A stretch of DNA of 64,000 bases from contig OY829545.1 of NCBI GenBank assembly GCA_963691705.1, forward strand, positions 18,551,569 to 18,615,568, in the 5' to 3' direction. A program made the position numbers and the translations under genes. Shown one piece after another: positions 38,721-53,198 of this stretch; position 1 is the first letter of the stretch, and each line of letters begins with the position of its first letter. The notes beneath the pieces were generated by a model. That model made no database searches, was not told the DNA's origin, and was given only the letters and a program-made list of their open reading frames with translations. Source of the stretch: Viola odorata (taxonomy: Eukaryota; Streptophyta; Magnoliopsida; Malpighiales; Violaceae).

Positions 38721-40140
38721 TTTCTTTTAAAGATGTAATTATTAACAAATACAGTCTTTATACAATGAAAGTTGAAGAAAATAGGTTAAAAAAGAAATCG
38801 ACATTGAAAGCTGAATGAAATTTGATGTTTCTTAAATATAGTTTTAATCACTGTATCAATGCATATTTACTTTCTAACTTTAAATGTGATATTTTAAATT
38901 TTGATTAAAAAGTCCTTCAGCTAACAAATGAGGTAACTTTGCGGCATGACATTATCATAAGATTCAATTTCAATTTTAATTTATAGCTCATTTTGAAATA
39001 GGTTAACTTTATTAATCACATAACATTATCATACAATTTCAATTTTAGATTCCTATTTCTAGCTAATTTTTTTTTAACAAATCGAGATTCTATTAATAAT
39101 TCTTAAAAGAAAACCGGAATTCCTAGCTCCCCTCTTCAATTTAATTGTCATATCGCACATAAAATTGTAATTCAACCGGCTAATGTATATCATCTTTATA
39201 ATAATTAATAATATAATCTTTTTTTTTTTTTGTCTATCTCATAAACATTTTAGCCAACGAAATTTTCTACTAAATAAGGTAACATGAAAGGAATTATCTT
39301 CAACGGTCGAGATTGGCCACAGTGATGGAAGAGCTGGCATTACTATTTAAAAAATTGAAAAAAAAGGAAGGAAAAGAAAAGAAAAAAAGAAGAAAGCAAA
39401 ACGCAAAACTTGATGACGATGTCGTTGAGTTTGTCTGAAATCATTGATTTGTGAATGGGAGAGTGTGCGTGTCATGAAGTACGCATCAGCATCAGTGTTT
39501 GCTCTCTCCTCCTTATAATCTACTAGAAATTATTTCAATAAATTCTTTCTCTTGCGGTCACCTGACCTTCCAAGAAATAGATCAAACATTTTGCACGCAT
39601 AAATGAGGTATTTGTGAAATCTGCGCTCTCTTGGGTGGAAAGATCCCTGACCCATTTGCTTTTCGAAGATTATTTCCTCATATTCTTGAATACATTGGTG
39701 GCTTTCCCGCGTTTTGGAATCTCTGAGTTCTGTGGTATGTACTGTTGGTTTTCTCTGTTCTGTTTTGAATATGAATGAGTTGGTTTGAGCTCCAGGAGTT
39801 CATTTGTAGCCATTGACTTGTATGACTGCATTTTTGAATTATAGATAATTCTGAGAATTTTCTAAGATTGGGAAGGAAGAGGGAATTTTGCATTTGAAGT
39901 GTCAATGTGTGATTTATGACCATATTTCTATGAAGTTACTTTGATTGCTAAATGGTGTTTTGTTCAACTTCTGACGACAATGCGCGCTAGGAGAACAACG
40001 CATTAGCATTCGGTGGCATATATATGGTGTTTAGTAGCAGTTTTTGTGAGGACAATGAGATCAGGGGTGATCTAGATGTTCTTTTTGTGGTAAAACTTCT
40101 ACTAGTTAAGGACTTGATTTTCTAGGTTATTCTTTCTTGT
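38721..40140. other. Intergenic region and IRX9H upstream region
   Basis: About 1.4 kb. The left part is AT-rich with no feature. From about 39470 the composition becomes less AT-rich and probably holds the IRX9H promoter and 5' UTR. Confidence 0.5.
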
Positions 40141-41793
40141 ATGGCATCCATAAGGAGAACGTTGTCTCCAGTGCCTAAAGCTGGGAGCTTGCTGAATGGG
40201 GAAGTCTGTCAAGTCCCTTCTCCCTTATCCAAGTCCTCACCGGGCACCCCTACCTACCCAACATCTGGTGGGCTGCTATCTTCGATATTCGGTTTATCAG
40301 ATTCTCAATCTTTTGTGTTTGGTATTCTTTCATTGAGATCTTCTAGGATGCCTGAGAGGACTAAACCTAAAGGGCAAATTTGGAGGAGGGCTCTCTTCCA
40401 TTTTCTTGTATGTTTTGTGATTGGAGTATTTATTGGATTAACCCCATTTGTCTCAATGAATTTATCATCAAATTTTGTATCAAAGCGTCAAGCATTGTCC
40501 TTTGAGGTAGTATCGACTGTTGAGAATTTTCATTCATTTGAAGGAATGGCTGGAAATGTGACACCCAAGGTAGATAGTGGAGGAGTCAGTGGTAATGCTA
40601 CATTGGAGTTGGAGGTCACGGAACAGAAGTCAGTGGATAAGGTTTCTGATGTTAAGCTTAACCAGTCGCTCCCTGTAGTTTTAGATCTTGTGGATCATAA
40701 GCTTTTGATAATTGTGACGCCAACATATCCTCGACCATTTCAAGCCTATTATTTGAATCGTTTGGCGCAAACATTAAGATTAGTCCAACCTCCCCTGTTG
40801 TGGATAGTTGTGGAAATGACAACCCAATCTGAGCAAACTGCCGACTTGCTGAGAAGAACAGGGGTTATGTACAGGCATCTTGTTTGCAGAAGTAATCTAA
40901 CTGACACAAAGGGTAGAAGTGCTCACCAAAGGAATGTTGCATTGTCTCATATTGAAACTCACCGCCTTGATGGAATTGTCTACTTTGCAGATGATTACAA
41001 TGTTTATTCATCTGATCTCTTTGAGCAAATGAGGCAGATCAGGTGACTTTTCTTCCGTGCACCAAAATATGACATGCTATTCTCTTTTGCTAGTCCTTTT
41101 ATAATAGTTTTAGGAGTTACCAGATTGATGGACCATCCATTTCATCCCACAGAGATGCTTATGATGTAACAATTTGTTCTCTGTCGGTATTGAGATTTCA
41201 CCTTTTCTTTTTGTGCCGTGCAGACGGTTTGGGACATGGACTGTGGCCAAACTAACCGAAAACCAAAGCAAAGTTTCTCTGGAGGGCCCTACCTGTAATG
41301 GAACTCGAGTTATTGGATGGCATGTAGATGAATCGTGGAGATTCCAGAGATTCCATACAGACATGGCTGGATTTGCCTTTAATAGTACCATAATTTGGGA
41401 TCCAAAGCGTTGGCATCGGCCAACTCCTGAACCTATCAGGCTTCTTCACACTGTCAAGGACAACTTCCAGGTCTGTAACTTTGATTTGTCCTTCTTGTTA
41501 ATGGACAATACGGTGTACTGTCTTTCCCTATCCACCTCTTCTCCATGGTATTATTGGCTTTCTCTTCATCTGTTAACAACATTAGCATCTTCCTGCAGGC
41601 TACAAAATTTATTGAGCAAGTCGTTGAAGATGAGAGCCAAATGGAATGCTTGCTGGAGGATTGCTCAAGAATAATGGTTTGGCGTGTGCAGCTTGAGTCT
41701 CCTCAGACCTTCTACTATCCACCCATATGGTTCATCAACAATAAGTTAGGTATCATATCTGAGCTGACATCGGAGAGGCGCCCATCTAGATAG
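40141..41793 (+). CDS. IRX9H: IRX9H-like GT43 xylan glycosyltransferase
   Basis: Three exons: 40141-41042, 41224-41470 and 41599-41793, giving 447 residues. It is a type II Golgi protein, with a short basic N-terminus ([10 protein letters not shown]), a membrane anchor at about 84-103 ([20 protein letters not shown]) and a stem. The GT43 domain starts at [20 protein letters not shown] and contains the metal-binding-type FADDYN motif (about 280-285), [18 protein letters not shown] and [14 protein letters not shown]9H (I9H) belongs to the xylan synthase complex and helps extend the xylan backbone, mainly in primary walls. The start and the [10 protein letters not shown] sequence match the IRX9H subgroup better than IRX9 or IRX14. 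The gene looks intact. Confidence 0.92.
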
Positions 41794-42643
41794 CAAAGGT
41801 AGCTATTTTTACTAAGATTTCCACTTTTTATGCCTATAGGAACCAATTTCTTCATTTCACTTTGTGCATTAGGAAGCATTTCATGTCTAACTATCACAAA
41901 GCAGAATCTAGCGATTTAATATTACATGATTTACAATTTATGAGCTTGCACGTTCTTTTTCCTAACTTTAGATGTTAATTTTGTTGTCTTTTTTCTTTTG
42001 TGTAGGGGTTCTGTCAAGAACTACAGTCATCGGAATAGTTGCAAACTTGTGTAGTTTCCCGCTAGTTTCAGTTGTATGGTCTTTTTGTTTTTTCGGTATC
42101 CCCGGTTGTTCTTGGAGATTAATCTCGTTCATGCATGGGGAGGCCTTAAGAGGTCTTTTTTGTTTCTTTCTTCTGCCGCACCATCTAAACAACCCAGATG
42201 TGTTTTTCATTAGGTAGGAAAATAGACGGGGCAAATTGTGAACTATCGTCGTTTTTAGTTACGGCCCAAACTGTCAATCTGTTATTCTTTTTAATGGTAT
42301 TTTGTTTGATGGTTTGGGCATGAACTGTACGAAGCTCAAAGCTTGCATGAGTTGCAGGTTTTCTACATGAGCAATCTTTATATATGCAGTCTTTTTTTTT
42401 GGCTTGATAATTAAGATTTGGTCAATGTTTAATTTATAATTGATGCTGTATGTATTTTCTGGCGTATTAGTAAACTGATTATATTTACTATCCAAAAAAA
42501 AAGCTTGAAAGAGTGTTTTTGATGTATTCCATCCTTATGCCAGAAGTAGCTGCAGTGTTTAATTTTTAACTCAAAAGTCCACCAAGGGACTGGCTAAAAT
42601 ATGCTTTAATTTATTATATATATTTGTGCAAAATAATTGAAAT
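41794..42643. other. IRX9H 3' region and spacer
   Basis: 850 bp. Probably IRX9H 3' UTR to about 42500, followed by AT-rich DNA leading to the tRNA gene. No coding region is supported. Confidence 0.5.
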
Positions 42644-42725
42644 GTCAACATGTCCGAGTGGTTAAGGAGATAGACTCGAAATCTATTGGGCTCTGCCTGC
42701 GCAGGTTCGAATCCTGCTGTTGACG
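42644..42725 (+). tRNA. tRNA-Ser (anticodon CGA)
   Basis: 82-nt class II tRNA. The acceptor arms GTCAACA and TGTTGAC pair perfectly, with discriminator base G at 42725. The anticodon loop CTCGAAA gives anticodon CGA (reads UCG, serine). A long variable arm and the T-loop GGTTCGAATCC are present. The A-box-like GTGGTTAAGGAG is intact. No intron and no encoded CCA. T-rich DNA follows and would end Pol III transcription. Confidence 0.95.
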
Positions 42726-43429
42726 CTTCATTTATTTTTACCTTTTTTATTCTTTCCCTCCTTGTTTTCTCTTTTCTCGAGACCTATTAATCAAGACGGT
42801 GTTGTTTCGGTCAAAAGGGTCGGTGTGGGTCAACCCTTCTAGTTGACGGATTGAGTTGATCTGTTTATTAAAAATATCACTGTTAAACAAGTCGAGTCAG
42901 GTCGACCCATTTTGACACTCTTAATTTTTCTATAATTTTTTTTTTATAAAAAAAATTATAGATCAAAATATTCAACTTTACTCCTATAGTTTAAAAATAT
43001 GTCATATAAATCTTATAGTTTTCAAAAAGTTATAAATGATCATTTTAATAATTCAAAAATAAAAAAATATCATAAACAATTGCAAAAAAATATGAAATTT
43101 GGATTAAAAAAATGTAACTAATGTGGTAGAACTTATGGTTATGAAAAAAAATTAATTATTAAAAATGTTAAAATTGAAATTTTAAAAAAATTATAAGGTC
43201 TACATTATAAATTTTTAGACGATAAAGATCAAAATGGAACATTTTATATACTATAAAGTTTTTTACCTAGACCCCAAGATTGAAAGAGAGCATCTATGCA
43301 CTCTTGTGTACCGTAAACAAGAATGGAGTGCAACTCACTTCATTCTCAATTCTTCATCCCTCCATCAACATCAAAAAAATTAAAGAAAAGAAACGAAAAA
43401 GAATTAAATTTGTGTGCATAGGCACAAAC
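42726..43429. other. Intergenic region, transposon-like remnants
   Basis: About 0.7 kb. A stretch near 42800-42930 with GGGTCGACCCATTTTGACACTC-like text (written here only as a description) resembles the tail of a degraded DNA transposon. The rest is AT-rich. No complete element is defined. Confidence 0.35.
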
Positions 43430-43807
43430 ATGGGATTGCCTAACTTGGACTTGATCCTGGTTGCATTTCTCTATGCCTCTTTCATCTCTTGCTTAGTTCT
43501 TCTTGTCACCTTCACCATCATCAATGCCCTCTTGCTTGCTTTCTTCCTCACACTCTACTCCATTGTTTTCTTGGATCTATACCATCTCTTCACCTTCCTA
43601 TGTGAGTACATCTTCCCGCCTTTCGACCAGACTTTCGAGCTTTGTTTCAGCCTCACCCTCTACATGCTGATGAACCATGGTGTCCGTGCCATCTCTGCTT
43701 CAAAACCTTTCTTCAAGCGCTATGTTTCAAGATTCAAAGTCAAGGCTAACCATCTCATGAATTATATTGAACTTGTTCTGAGTTTGTTTCATGATTCACG
43801 ACATTAA
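43430..43807 (+). CDS. Hypothetical small membrane protein
   Basis: Single open frame of 125 residues starting at ATG 43430. The first half is almost all hydrophobic, with two or three predicted membrane helices (about residues 7-33 and 36-60). It ends in a basic tail with FFKRYVSRFKVKANHLMNYIE. Codon choice at third positions (many C) looks gene-like compared with the surrounding AT-rich DNA. I do not recognise the family. The frame is open further upstream to 43280, but that part is low complexity. It could be a small real gene or a fragment of a larger membrane protein. Confidence 0.45.
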   Translation: MGLPNLDLILVAFLYASFISCLVLLVTFTIINALLLAFFLTLYSIVFLDLYHLFTFLCEYIFPPFDQTFELCFSLTLYMLMNHGVRAISASKPFFKRYVSRFKVKANHLMNYIELVLSLFHDSRH

Positions 43808-44514
43808 TCTTCTCATCCACACTAGGGACTATGGAGGAAGAATTGCAAAGGTATTTGTTCATGTACTAATAATACATAAACTGTATTTGTTTAGAAGTTC
43901 TATTAGTAAAAATTAATGTCATTAAAAGTTCAATCAGTTATAAGAGCTGTGGCCATTGAGAATTGGCACTTTGTTGCTGCAATAGCACAACACTTTAACA
44001 TTATGAGTCACTCTACTACTTCTTTTACTTCACCCGCACCCGTTCTCCATTTCTGAGTCACTCGAGTCGAAAATGCAGACTTATAAGACTTAATCAGTTT
44101 TGTTGATGACCCCGAAGGAAAGCACAAGAGTACCCCGAATGTTCGGACCATTCATTGTAGCCTCTTGCCCAACTACTAATACAACATCTCACCGTGGTTT
44201 GACATTTTACGACTTTGTCACCGGAGGACGACTTTGTCAATGGCCACTAACGTTATGAAGTACAGATACCAGGTGGTATCAAAACCAGATTTGCTTTAAT
44301 CACCTTCTTAAACTCTGTTCTCATCCACCCAAATTTAATATTTTTAATATCTAAAAGATACTTTTTCCCTTCAATTATTGTCTAAAAAAAAAAAAAAATT
44401 CTAAAAATGAATAATTCTAGGAAAATAAGAAGAAACCCTAAAAAAATTAAAAAATGATAAGTACAACTTTTGAAAGTAATAAAACATGGTTTCTTAATTT
44501 TAAATTTGTCTCCT
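43808..44514. other. Intergenic region
   Basis: About 0.7 kb with no supportable gene. A TGGTATCAAAACCAG string near 44273-44287 loosely recalls a Met-tRNA primer-binding site but has no LTR around it. Confidence 0.4.
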
Positions 44515-44677
44515 CTAATTTTTCTTATAACATGACCAGTAATGTTAACCATTTAATAAAATTGGACGGATGAAATTAAAAATTCAAATTATTAGAATGA
44601 ATTTTTAATTTTATCCGTCCAATTTTATTAAATGGTTCAGATTCTTATAATATGACACGTGACATAGGAAAAATTAG
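44515..44677. repeat. Near-perfect hairpin (snap-back MITE-like)
   Basis: Core arms 44547-44586 and 44598-44637 are inverted copies over 40 bp with one mismatch, separated by an 11-bp loop. Weaker pairing extends outward to CTAATTTTT at 44515 and its inverse at 44677. It could be a small foldback transposon or a source of small RNAs. Confidence 0.75.
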
Positions 44678-45156
44678 TATACAAAACTCATATACCACAA
44701 CGTAAGAGAATTTAAAGCTGTTTTTCAACAAACCCCGTCCAAATCCGACCTGACTCGAACCTTGGGAGGCCCATAGAGAAATGACTACTTGGTCTCCAGC
44801 CCAGCCCAACACATCAGCCCATCACAAATATATGCAGTTTTTTTTCTTTTTTTTCTTCTGTTCAAGATAAATTATTAGGCGCGACATCGACCACGTCGTG
44901 CTGTACCTCTAAACTCAAACAGCTCTGCTCAGCCACGAAATTTCATACCCAAACTAAAAGAATGCAATTAACACGTTTCATAGAAAGTGCATTTAAAATT
45001 TGTCACAAAAGTTCAATTTGTATATTTGTTCTACCTCAATCGAATATCCGAGGTTAAAACCTTGAGACCATCAGCAGCAAGAGAGCAAATGAGGAGCAAA
45101 GGGGGAGCAAAGCGTGCAGTAGAGGAGCAATTTTGGATCAAATGCCAGTTTGGATA
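44678..45156. other. Spacer before the hAT insertion
   Basis: About 480 bp, no gene. From about 45065 the sequence (CATCAGCAGCAAGAGAGC, GGAGCAA repeats) looks like the end of an older transposon that continues beyond the hAT insert at 46714. Confidence 0.4.
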
Positions 45157-45164
45157 GTCCGGGT

Positions 45165-46713
45165 TAGGGGTGAGCGTTCGGATTTCGGATCGGAATCCGA
45201 CAAGTTCGGATCGGATTTTTTCGGATTCGGATTTTTTCGGATCGGATTTTTTCGGATTTTTTCACAGGGAATCCGAAACCAATCCGACACTTTCGGTTTC
45301 GGATCGGTTCGGTCGGATTTTTCGGATTTTTCGGATTTTCGATCGTAATTGTAAATTTGTAATTCTATCTCACATTTCACAAACCAAACAAGAAATTCAA
45401 TATCTATTATCATTCTAGATTAATTTATTGCTAGATTAATTTATTGCTTGGATGATTCATTGGCTAGATTAATTTATTGCTTGGATGATTTAATTGATTG
45501 TTGGATTGGATTAATTGTTAGCTTGGCCGGTTTAATTGTTCTTTTGGCCGATTTTGGTCATGATGGTTGTTTGATTTTTGTGGTGGCTATGGCCGGTTTT
45601 TGTTTTGATGTTGTGCTCGGTTTTGGTCGGATTTAGTGGCTGTCTTGGGTTTATTGTTGTTGCAGGTGACAGCCGTCGGTTGGAGAAAGAAGATGACGTT
45701 GTTGCAGGTGAATCATCAAGCACATTTTGAAGGTTCAACTCTAGTATTATCAAATAAAACATAAAAATAAAAAATCAATAAATTAACAACAATAGTTTTA
45801 TATCAACAACTTTTAAAATAAAGCTTGTCTGTCTCACTAGGTTTGTATTGGATTTGAGGATTAATGAGCTTTAAAGCTCGAGTTTAGAAATTTGTCACCG
45901 ATAACGAAATTGACGAAACATTTAATCGGGATGGTAATCGCGGATTCGATACCTGTAAAATAAAACGAATGAAGTTAGTACACGATTTTAATTAAAAGGG
46001 CTTGGGCCGCAGCCCATTTCTTTTATTTTTCCACTCATGGGCCTGCCCATTTTTCCTTTCTTCTTTCTTTTGGGCCGGCCCACTCTCTCTTTTAACCCTC
46101 TTTTTATTATCCTTGCTTCAATCTTTTTTCATTCCTTCCCTTTCTTCCTCAAACGCAGCCTCACTCTTCTTCCCTTTCCATTTATTCTTTTATTTTCTTT
46201 CTTTTCTGTACAACAACAAAGACAACAAAAATCAACTCTCTTTTTTCCTTTTTTTTTTCTATTTTTCTCTTCTACTCTTCTTTCTTCCTTATTTATTGCG
46301 CCGCGACGGAGACGGAAAGTGATGCGGCGGTAGTCGGTGGTTTGAGCAGCGGCGATGTGGCGTAGGTGAGGTGGTGAAGCGGTGGCTGTTTTGGGTCTGG
46401 TTTAGTGGCTGATTTGGGTCTGGTTTGGAGGCTGTTTTGGGTCTGGTTTGCGGGTTGGGGAATGAATAGGATGGATAAAATGAATTAGAAATTAGGTTGG
46501 GATAATATTAATCTCATTTCTCTAATATTAAGCATTCGGATCGATCGGAATCCGACGGATTGCCGATAATCCGACCATCGGAATCCGAACTGATCGGATT
46601 CCGACTGCCTCCACCGAACCGGATCCGATGGGTGGTACGGATCGGATCGGATGGGTGAGTTCGGATCGGATCGGATCGGATCGGTCGGATCCTCCGATCC
46701 GTGCTCACCCCTA
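45165..46713. mobile_element. hAT-type non-autonomous transposon, 1.55 kb
   Basis: Perfect 11-bp TIRs (TAGGGGTGAGC and its inverse) and a perfect 8-bp target duplication GTCCGGGT at 45157-45164 and 46714-46721. Both subterminal regions are packed with GGATCGGA and TCGGATTTTT-like repeats, as expected for transposase-binding sites. No hAT transposase is visible in the interior, which has a CT-rich stretch at 46060-46300. Removing it joins the flanks into an uninterrupted inverted repeat, so the insertion is relatively recent. Confidence 0.88.
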
Positions 46714-46721
46714 GTCCGGGT

Positions 46722-47354
46722 ACTAAAATTTGGTCCCGGACTAAACTGACAGTGGGACCCCTACTGTCAGTTTTTTAAAAAAAGGAAAAAAAAGAAAAAC
46801 AGTCGTCTAATGGCAGCGCCCGCGTGGCGCGCTGCCATTAGTCTAGGGTGTTATTTTTTTCTCCATCATTTTTTAAATGAGTTTTTTTATAATAAATACT
46901 GAAAATAATTTTATAAAAAATATACCATTATTTTTAATTTTTTGAGATCTATAAATTGAGACTAGGTTTGTATTATTTTGACACTAAAAAAAATCAGAAT
47001 TTTTTACACTTTTTTTCATTTTCTTCTTTTTTAAATATTTTTTTTCGTAATAATTACTCAAAATAATTTAAAAAAATATACCATTATTTTTATTTTTTGA
47101 GATCTATAAATAGAGTTTGTGTTTGTGTTATTTGGACACCAAAAAAAATCTGAGCCTTTTACAATCTTCAAGCTCTTTCATGAACCTTCACAAAGTATTA
47201 TTATTTATTATTTATTATATTATAAAAAGTAATTATTTTAGTAATTATAAATTTAATAAGAAAAAGAAATGAAAAATATGGTGGGGTATATGATTAAATG
47301 ATATGGAAGGGAGAGAAAGTGAATAACACCTTGAATAACAACCTGCTGTGAGAA
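46722..47354. repeat. Inverted-repeat tract and AT-rich DNA abutting VTE1
   Basis: Two GC-rich hairpins follow the hAT insert: arms AAACTGACAGT / ACTGTCAGTTT (46743-46753, 46763-46773) and CTAATGGCAGCG / CGCTGCCATTAG (46807-46818, 46830-46841). After that an AT-rich stretch contains a diverged direct duplication, with TATACCATTATTTTTA and TTTTTTGAGATCTATAAAT at about 46920 and 47080. The tract probably belongs to an older transposon. It replaces the DNA where the VTE1 transit-peptide start should be. Confidence 0.55.
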
Positions 47355-50478
<3,124 letters not shown>

Positions 50479-50716
50479 CAAATTGTCAAGTGCTTTTGGC
50501 GCCCAAAATGTATACATTTTCCTCAATTGTAGGAAAGATGAAACAGTATCACATTGTCAGGAAATCCAGTTGATGTTTCGACAAAGCTGTGTATTTTTCA
50601 TCACAATTTATTCCTACGTACTACCTTCTTAGAATATGATCCGTTTGGGATTCCAAAATGTCATAAGCTCTCAAGATTAGCTTCATATTCTCTCTCTCCC
50701 AAATCAAAGATTGAAG

Positions 50717-51202
50717 ATGACGTCTTCTCCAAGAATCATAGCTCTTCTGTTTCTCTCTGCTTTAACGCTACTCATGTTTAATGAACACCAAGTAGTAGTA
50801 ATCAATGGAGCATTGCCAACTGAAACACAAGAAATGATTGATGAGGCCAACAAGATTGGCCCTTATCTAGGTTTGGTAATTCCAAACTCTTTTGAGATGA
50901 ACCCTCTCCTTCAATCTCCAAGCTACACCCCTACCCATCTTATCATCGATCTTTCTGGTAAATGTAAAAAGCAATTCATCTTCTCATTTTTCTTCTTTTT
51001 CTCGATATTTGATTGGTTCCATCTTTGTGTGTATTACTAATAACTAAGCAATTAAGGGTCGCTATCCGTTTATCTTTTAGTGGCTATTGCCTGATTTCTT
51101 TCCTCCCTTACGATTCATTGATTAGGAAGGAGATTTCGGTTTGGAAGCATTGGTGGAAAAAATATTATTTCTTCTTCTCATTTCTTTTTTTATATACGAT
51201 GA
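50717..51202 (+). pseudogene. Phosphorylase-family (bark storage protein/MTAN-like) fragment
   Basis: Exon 1 (50717-50957) encodes a signal peptide and the start of a plant bark/vegetative storage protein-like member of the nucleoside phosphorylase superfamily, with GPYLGLVIPNSFEMNPLLQS. A normal donor follows, and an acceptor at 51125 continues in phase with GRRFRFGSIGGK, as expected for the family. About 12 codons later the sequence becomes low complexity and stops at 51202. The catalytic domain is absent, so this is a truncated remnant about 240 bp downstream of VTE1. It could in principle express a roughly 105-residue secreted peptide. Confidence 0.7.
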
Positions 51203-51973
51203 TTGATTGATGAGTGGGTTGGAGATGATATTAATTTATATTTATTTATGTGGCCACAACAACCAAGATATATGCAGGTATAACAACACAACTTTTACCA
51301 ACTTTATTAGGCTTGTATGGCTGGCTTAGTAAAATCTTCAACTTATCAACAAAAAAAAAAATTATTTGGGCTTGGATGATTGAGTTAATTAAGGCCCAAA
51401 CCCAGTCTCTACTTGTATAGTAAATCAGATTTCCTATCTGTGTTTAGTCAGACTGCTCCCGTTACTATTACCACTTGTAAGAGAGTTACAATTCAATAAT
51501 TTTTTTAAACTATGTTCTCTAATTCGAGTGTTTAGGGATGAAACGAAATTCAAGTAAGATTCTAAGATAAAATAATACTCAAATGAAAATAATTTCACAT
51601 TGAAAAATAGATACACACCGGACACTTAAAAATAAAAATAAAAAACTATTCTAATTTTTTATAAAAAAATAATGTGCTTAGACGATTATTTTCTAACAAT
51701 TTTCTAATCACTTTGAGGAGTAATTGATGATAATGTGCGAAAATGATCATTTTATAAAATAACAAAAATCATTATAGTCGAATTTTATCTTTTAAAATTG
51801 CACACCTTATTATCTTGAAAAATGAGAAGGGATATATGGAAATGTTATTTAACTTATTTTCCAACCATTTTGAGGAATAATAGATAATAAGTAGATCTGC
51901 TAATTGGATAGGTCGAGTCGGTAACATGACAGTGAGATTTTTCTACCCATTTGGATGATATGGCAAAATTTGT
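51203..51973. other. Intergenic AT-rich region
   Basis: About 0.77 kb, no gene. AT-rich with TTTTCTAACAATTTTCTAATCACTTTGAGGA-type direct repetition near 51690 and 51850 (described, not quoted in full elsewhere). Confidence 0.4.
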
Positions 51974-53198
51974 TACTCCCTCTGGGGTGTTACAATAGTC
52001 GTTTTAGCTCCCAAAAGCAGTCCCCCAATAAATGTCGTTCTCGGATCCCCAGGCTGGAGAAGACGAGGGTGCCCCTGCTTGCCTGCGCTGGTGACGACGA
52101 CGACTTCGACTTCGGCTTCGGCTTCGACTGCCTTCCTCGATTCCCTCTTTTTGTATTTGAAATGAAATTTGCGGGGGAAGCGAAAGCTTTTCCTTTTTCA
52201 ATTTTCATTTTCCCCCTCTCTTGTGTTTGAATCCGAAATTTGCGTAGGAACGGAAGCTTTTCCTTTTTCAATTTTCATCTTCAATTTTCATTTTTCCTCT
52301 CCACGGGTTTCAATTTCTGGAGGGTGCTGGTTTGGTTTTGGTTTTGGTGTTGGAATTGGAATTGGAATTGGAATTAATTTGGGAGGGGACTTAGAATTGG
52401 ATTTAATTGAGGCAGAGGATTGGTGGTTGGCTGATTTGGTTGGGTTTGTGTGGAGGAGAGGAGGAAGAAGGTGAACAGAGGCTAGGAGGAAGAAGGTGAA
52501 CAGTAAAGTTGTACCAAATTAATTATAATGGCACAATGGTAAAATAGAATTTTCTATTTATTTATTTGGCTCGAGCTAATCGGGACGAGAAATTTTGCTC
52601 AAAACTGATAAAAACTCGAACAGAAAATACCAAAATGTGAAATAAAATAGAATAAAAGAAATGATATGAAATAAAAATATAAAAAATACTATATTATCAA
52701 TAAATAAAAACTTAAAAAGAACATGAGAAATAAATTAATTATTTCGGGTTTGATTCGAATTTTTTATTAAGTAAATAAAGTAAAATTTTAAGTGCATAAT
52801 CTATACTTAATGACCTATTATAATTATTCACCCGTGTTGATTATTTATCAAATAAAAACTCGTTTGGAAATGTAAAAGTAGAAGCAACTATATATGAAAT
52901 TGCATTGATACTCAAATCTGCTAGGCCAAGCCCGTGACCTAGCCAAGCTGAGTCTCCGTCTTCCATCTCCCCAAACCATCAACTTGCATCAACCCAGCCG
53001 GTTTCAAGCCATCAACATGCATCAACCCAGCTGGTTTCAAGCCAGCAACTCTCAGAATTGAGACAACTATCAGTTGTAAATAGTTAGGGAGGCTGGGGGT
53101 AGTATGGTCAAAAAATGCATCGTTTTCTCCCCACCAATCATTTTGTTAAGCCACGTGCTCGGGGTTAAAACGACGTTTGTTTTGCCCCAGAGGGAGTA
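51974..53198. mobile_element. Large Stowaway-like element (1.2 kb) with repeats inside
   Basis: TA-bounded, with TIRs CTCCCTCTGGGG at the left and CCCCAGAGGGAG at the right. The GTCGTTTTA motif occurs near both ends in opposite orientation. The left end (GTTACAATAGTCGTTTTAGC) matches the inverted right end of the MITE at 54787-55048. Inside are a duplicated segment near 52160-52290 (AGCTTTTCCTTTTTCAATTT), a (GGAATT)n run near 52350-52375 and a duplicated CATCAACCCAGC segment near 52975-53045. No transposase is visible. Confidence 0.75.

Noticed and set aside
44273..44287. Possible Copia primer-binding site (TGGTATCAAAACCAG)
   Set aside because: Two mismatches to the Met-tRNA sequence and no LTR or coding remnants nearby.
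46002..46333. Two overlapping frames of about 100 codons, rich in Phe/Leu
   Set aside because: CT-rich low-complexity DNA inside the hAT element; no conserved domain.
51955..52474. Frames of 65-101 codons on both strands
   Set aside because: Internal tandem repeats of a Stowaway-like element; no recognisable domain.
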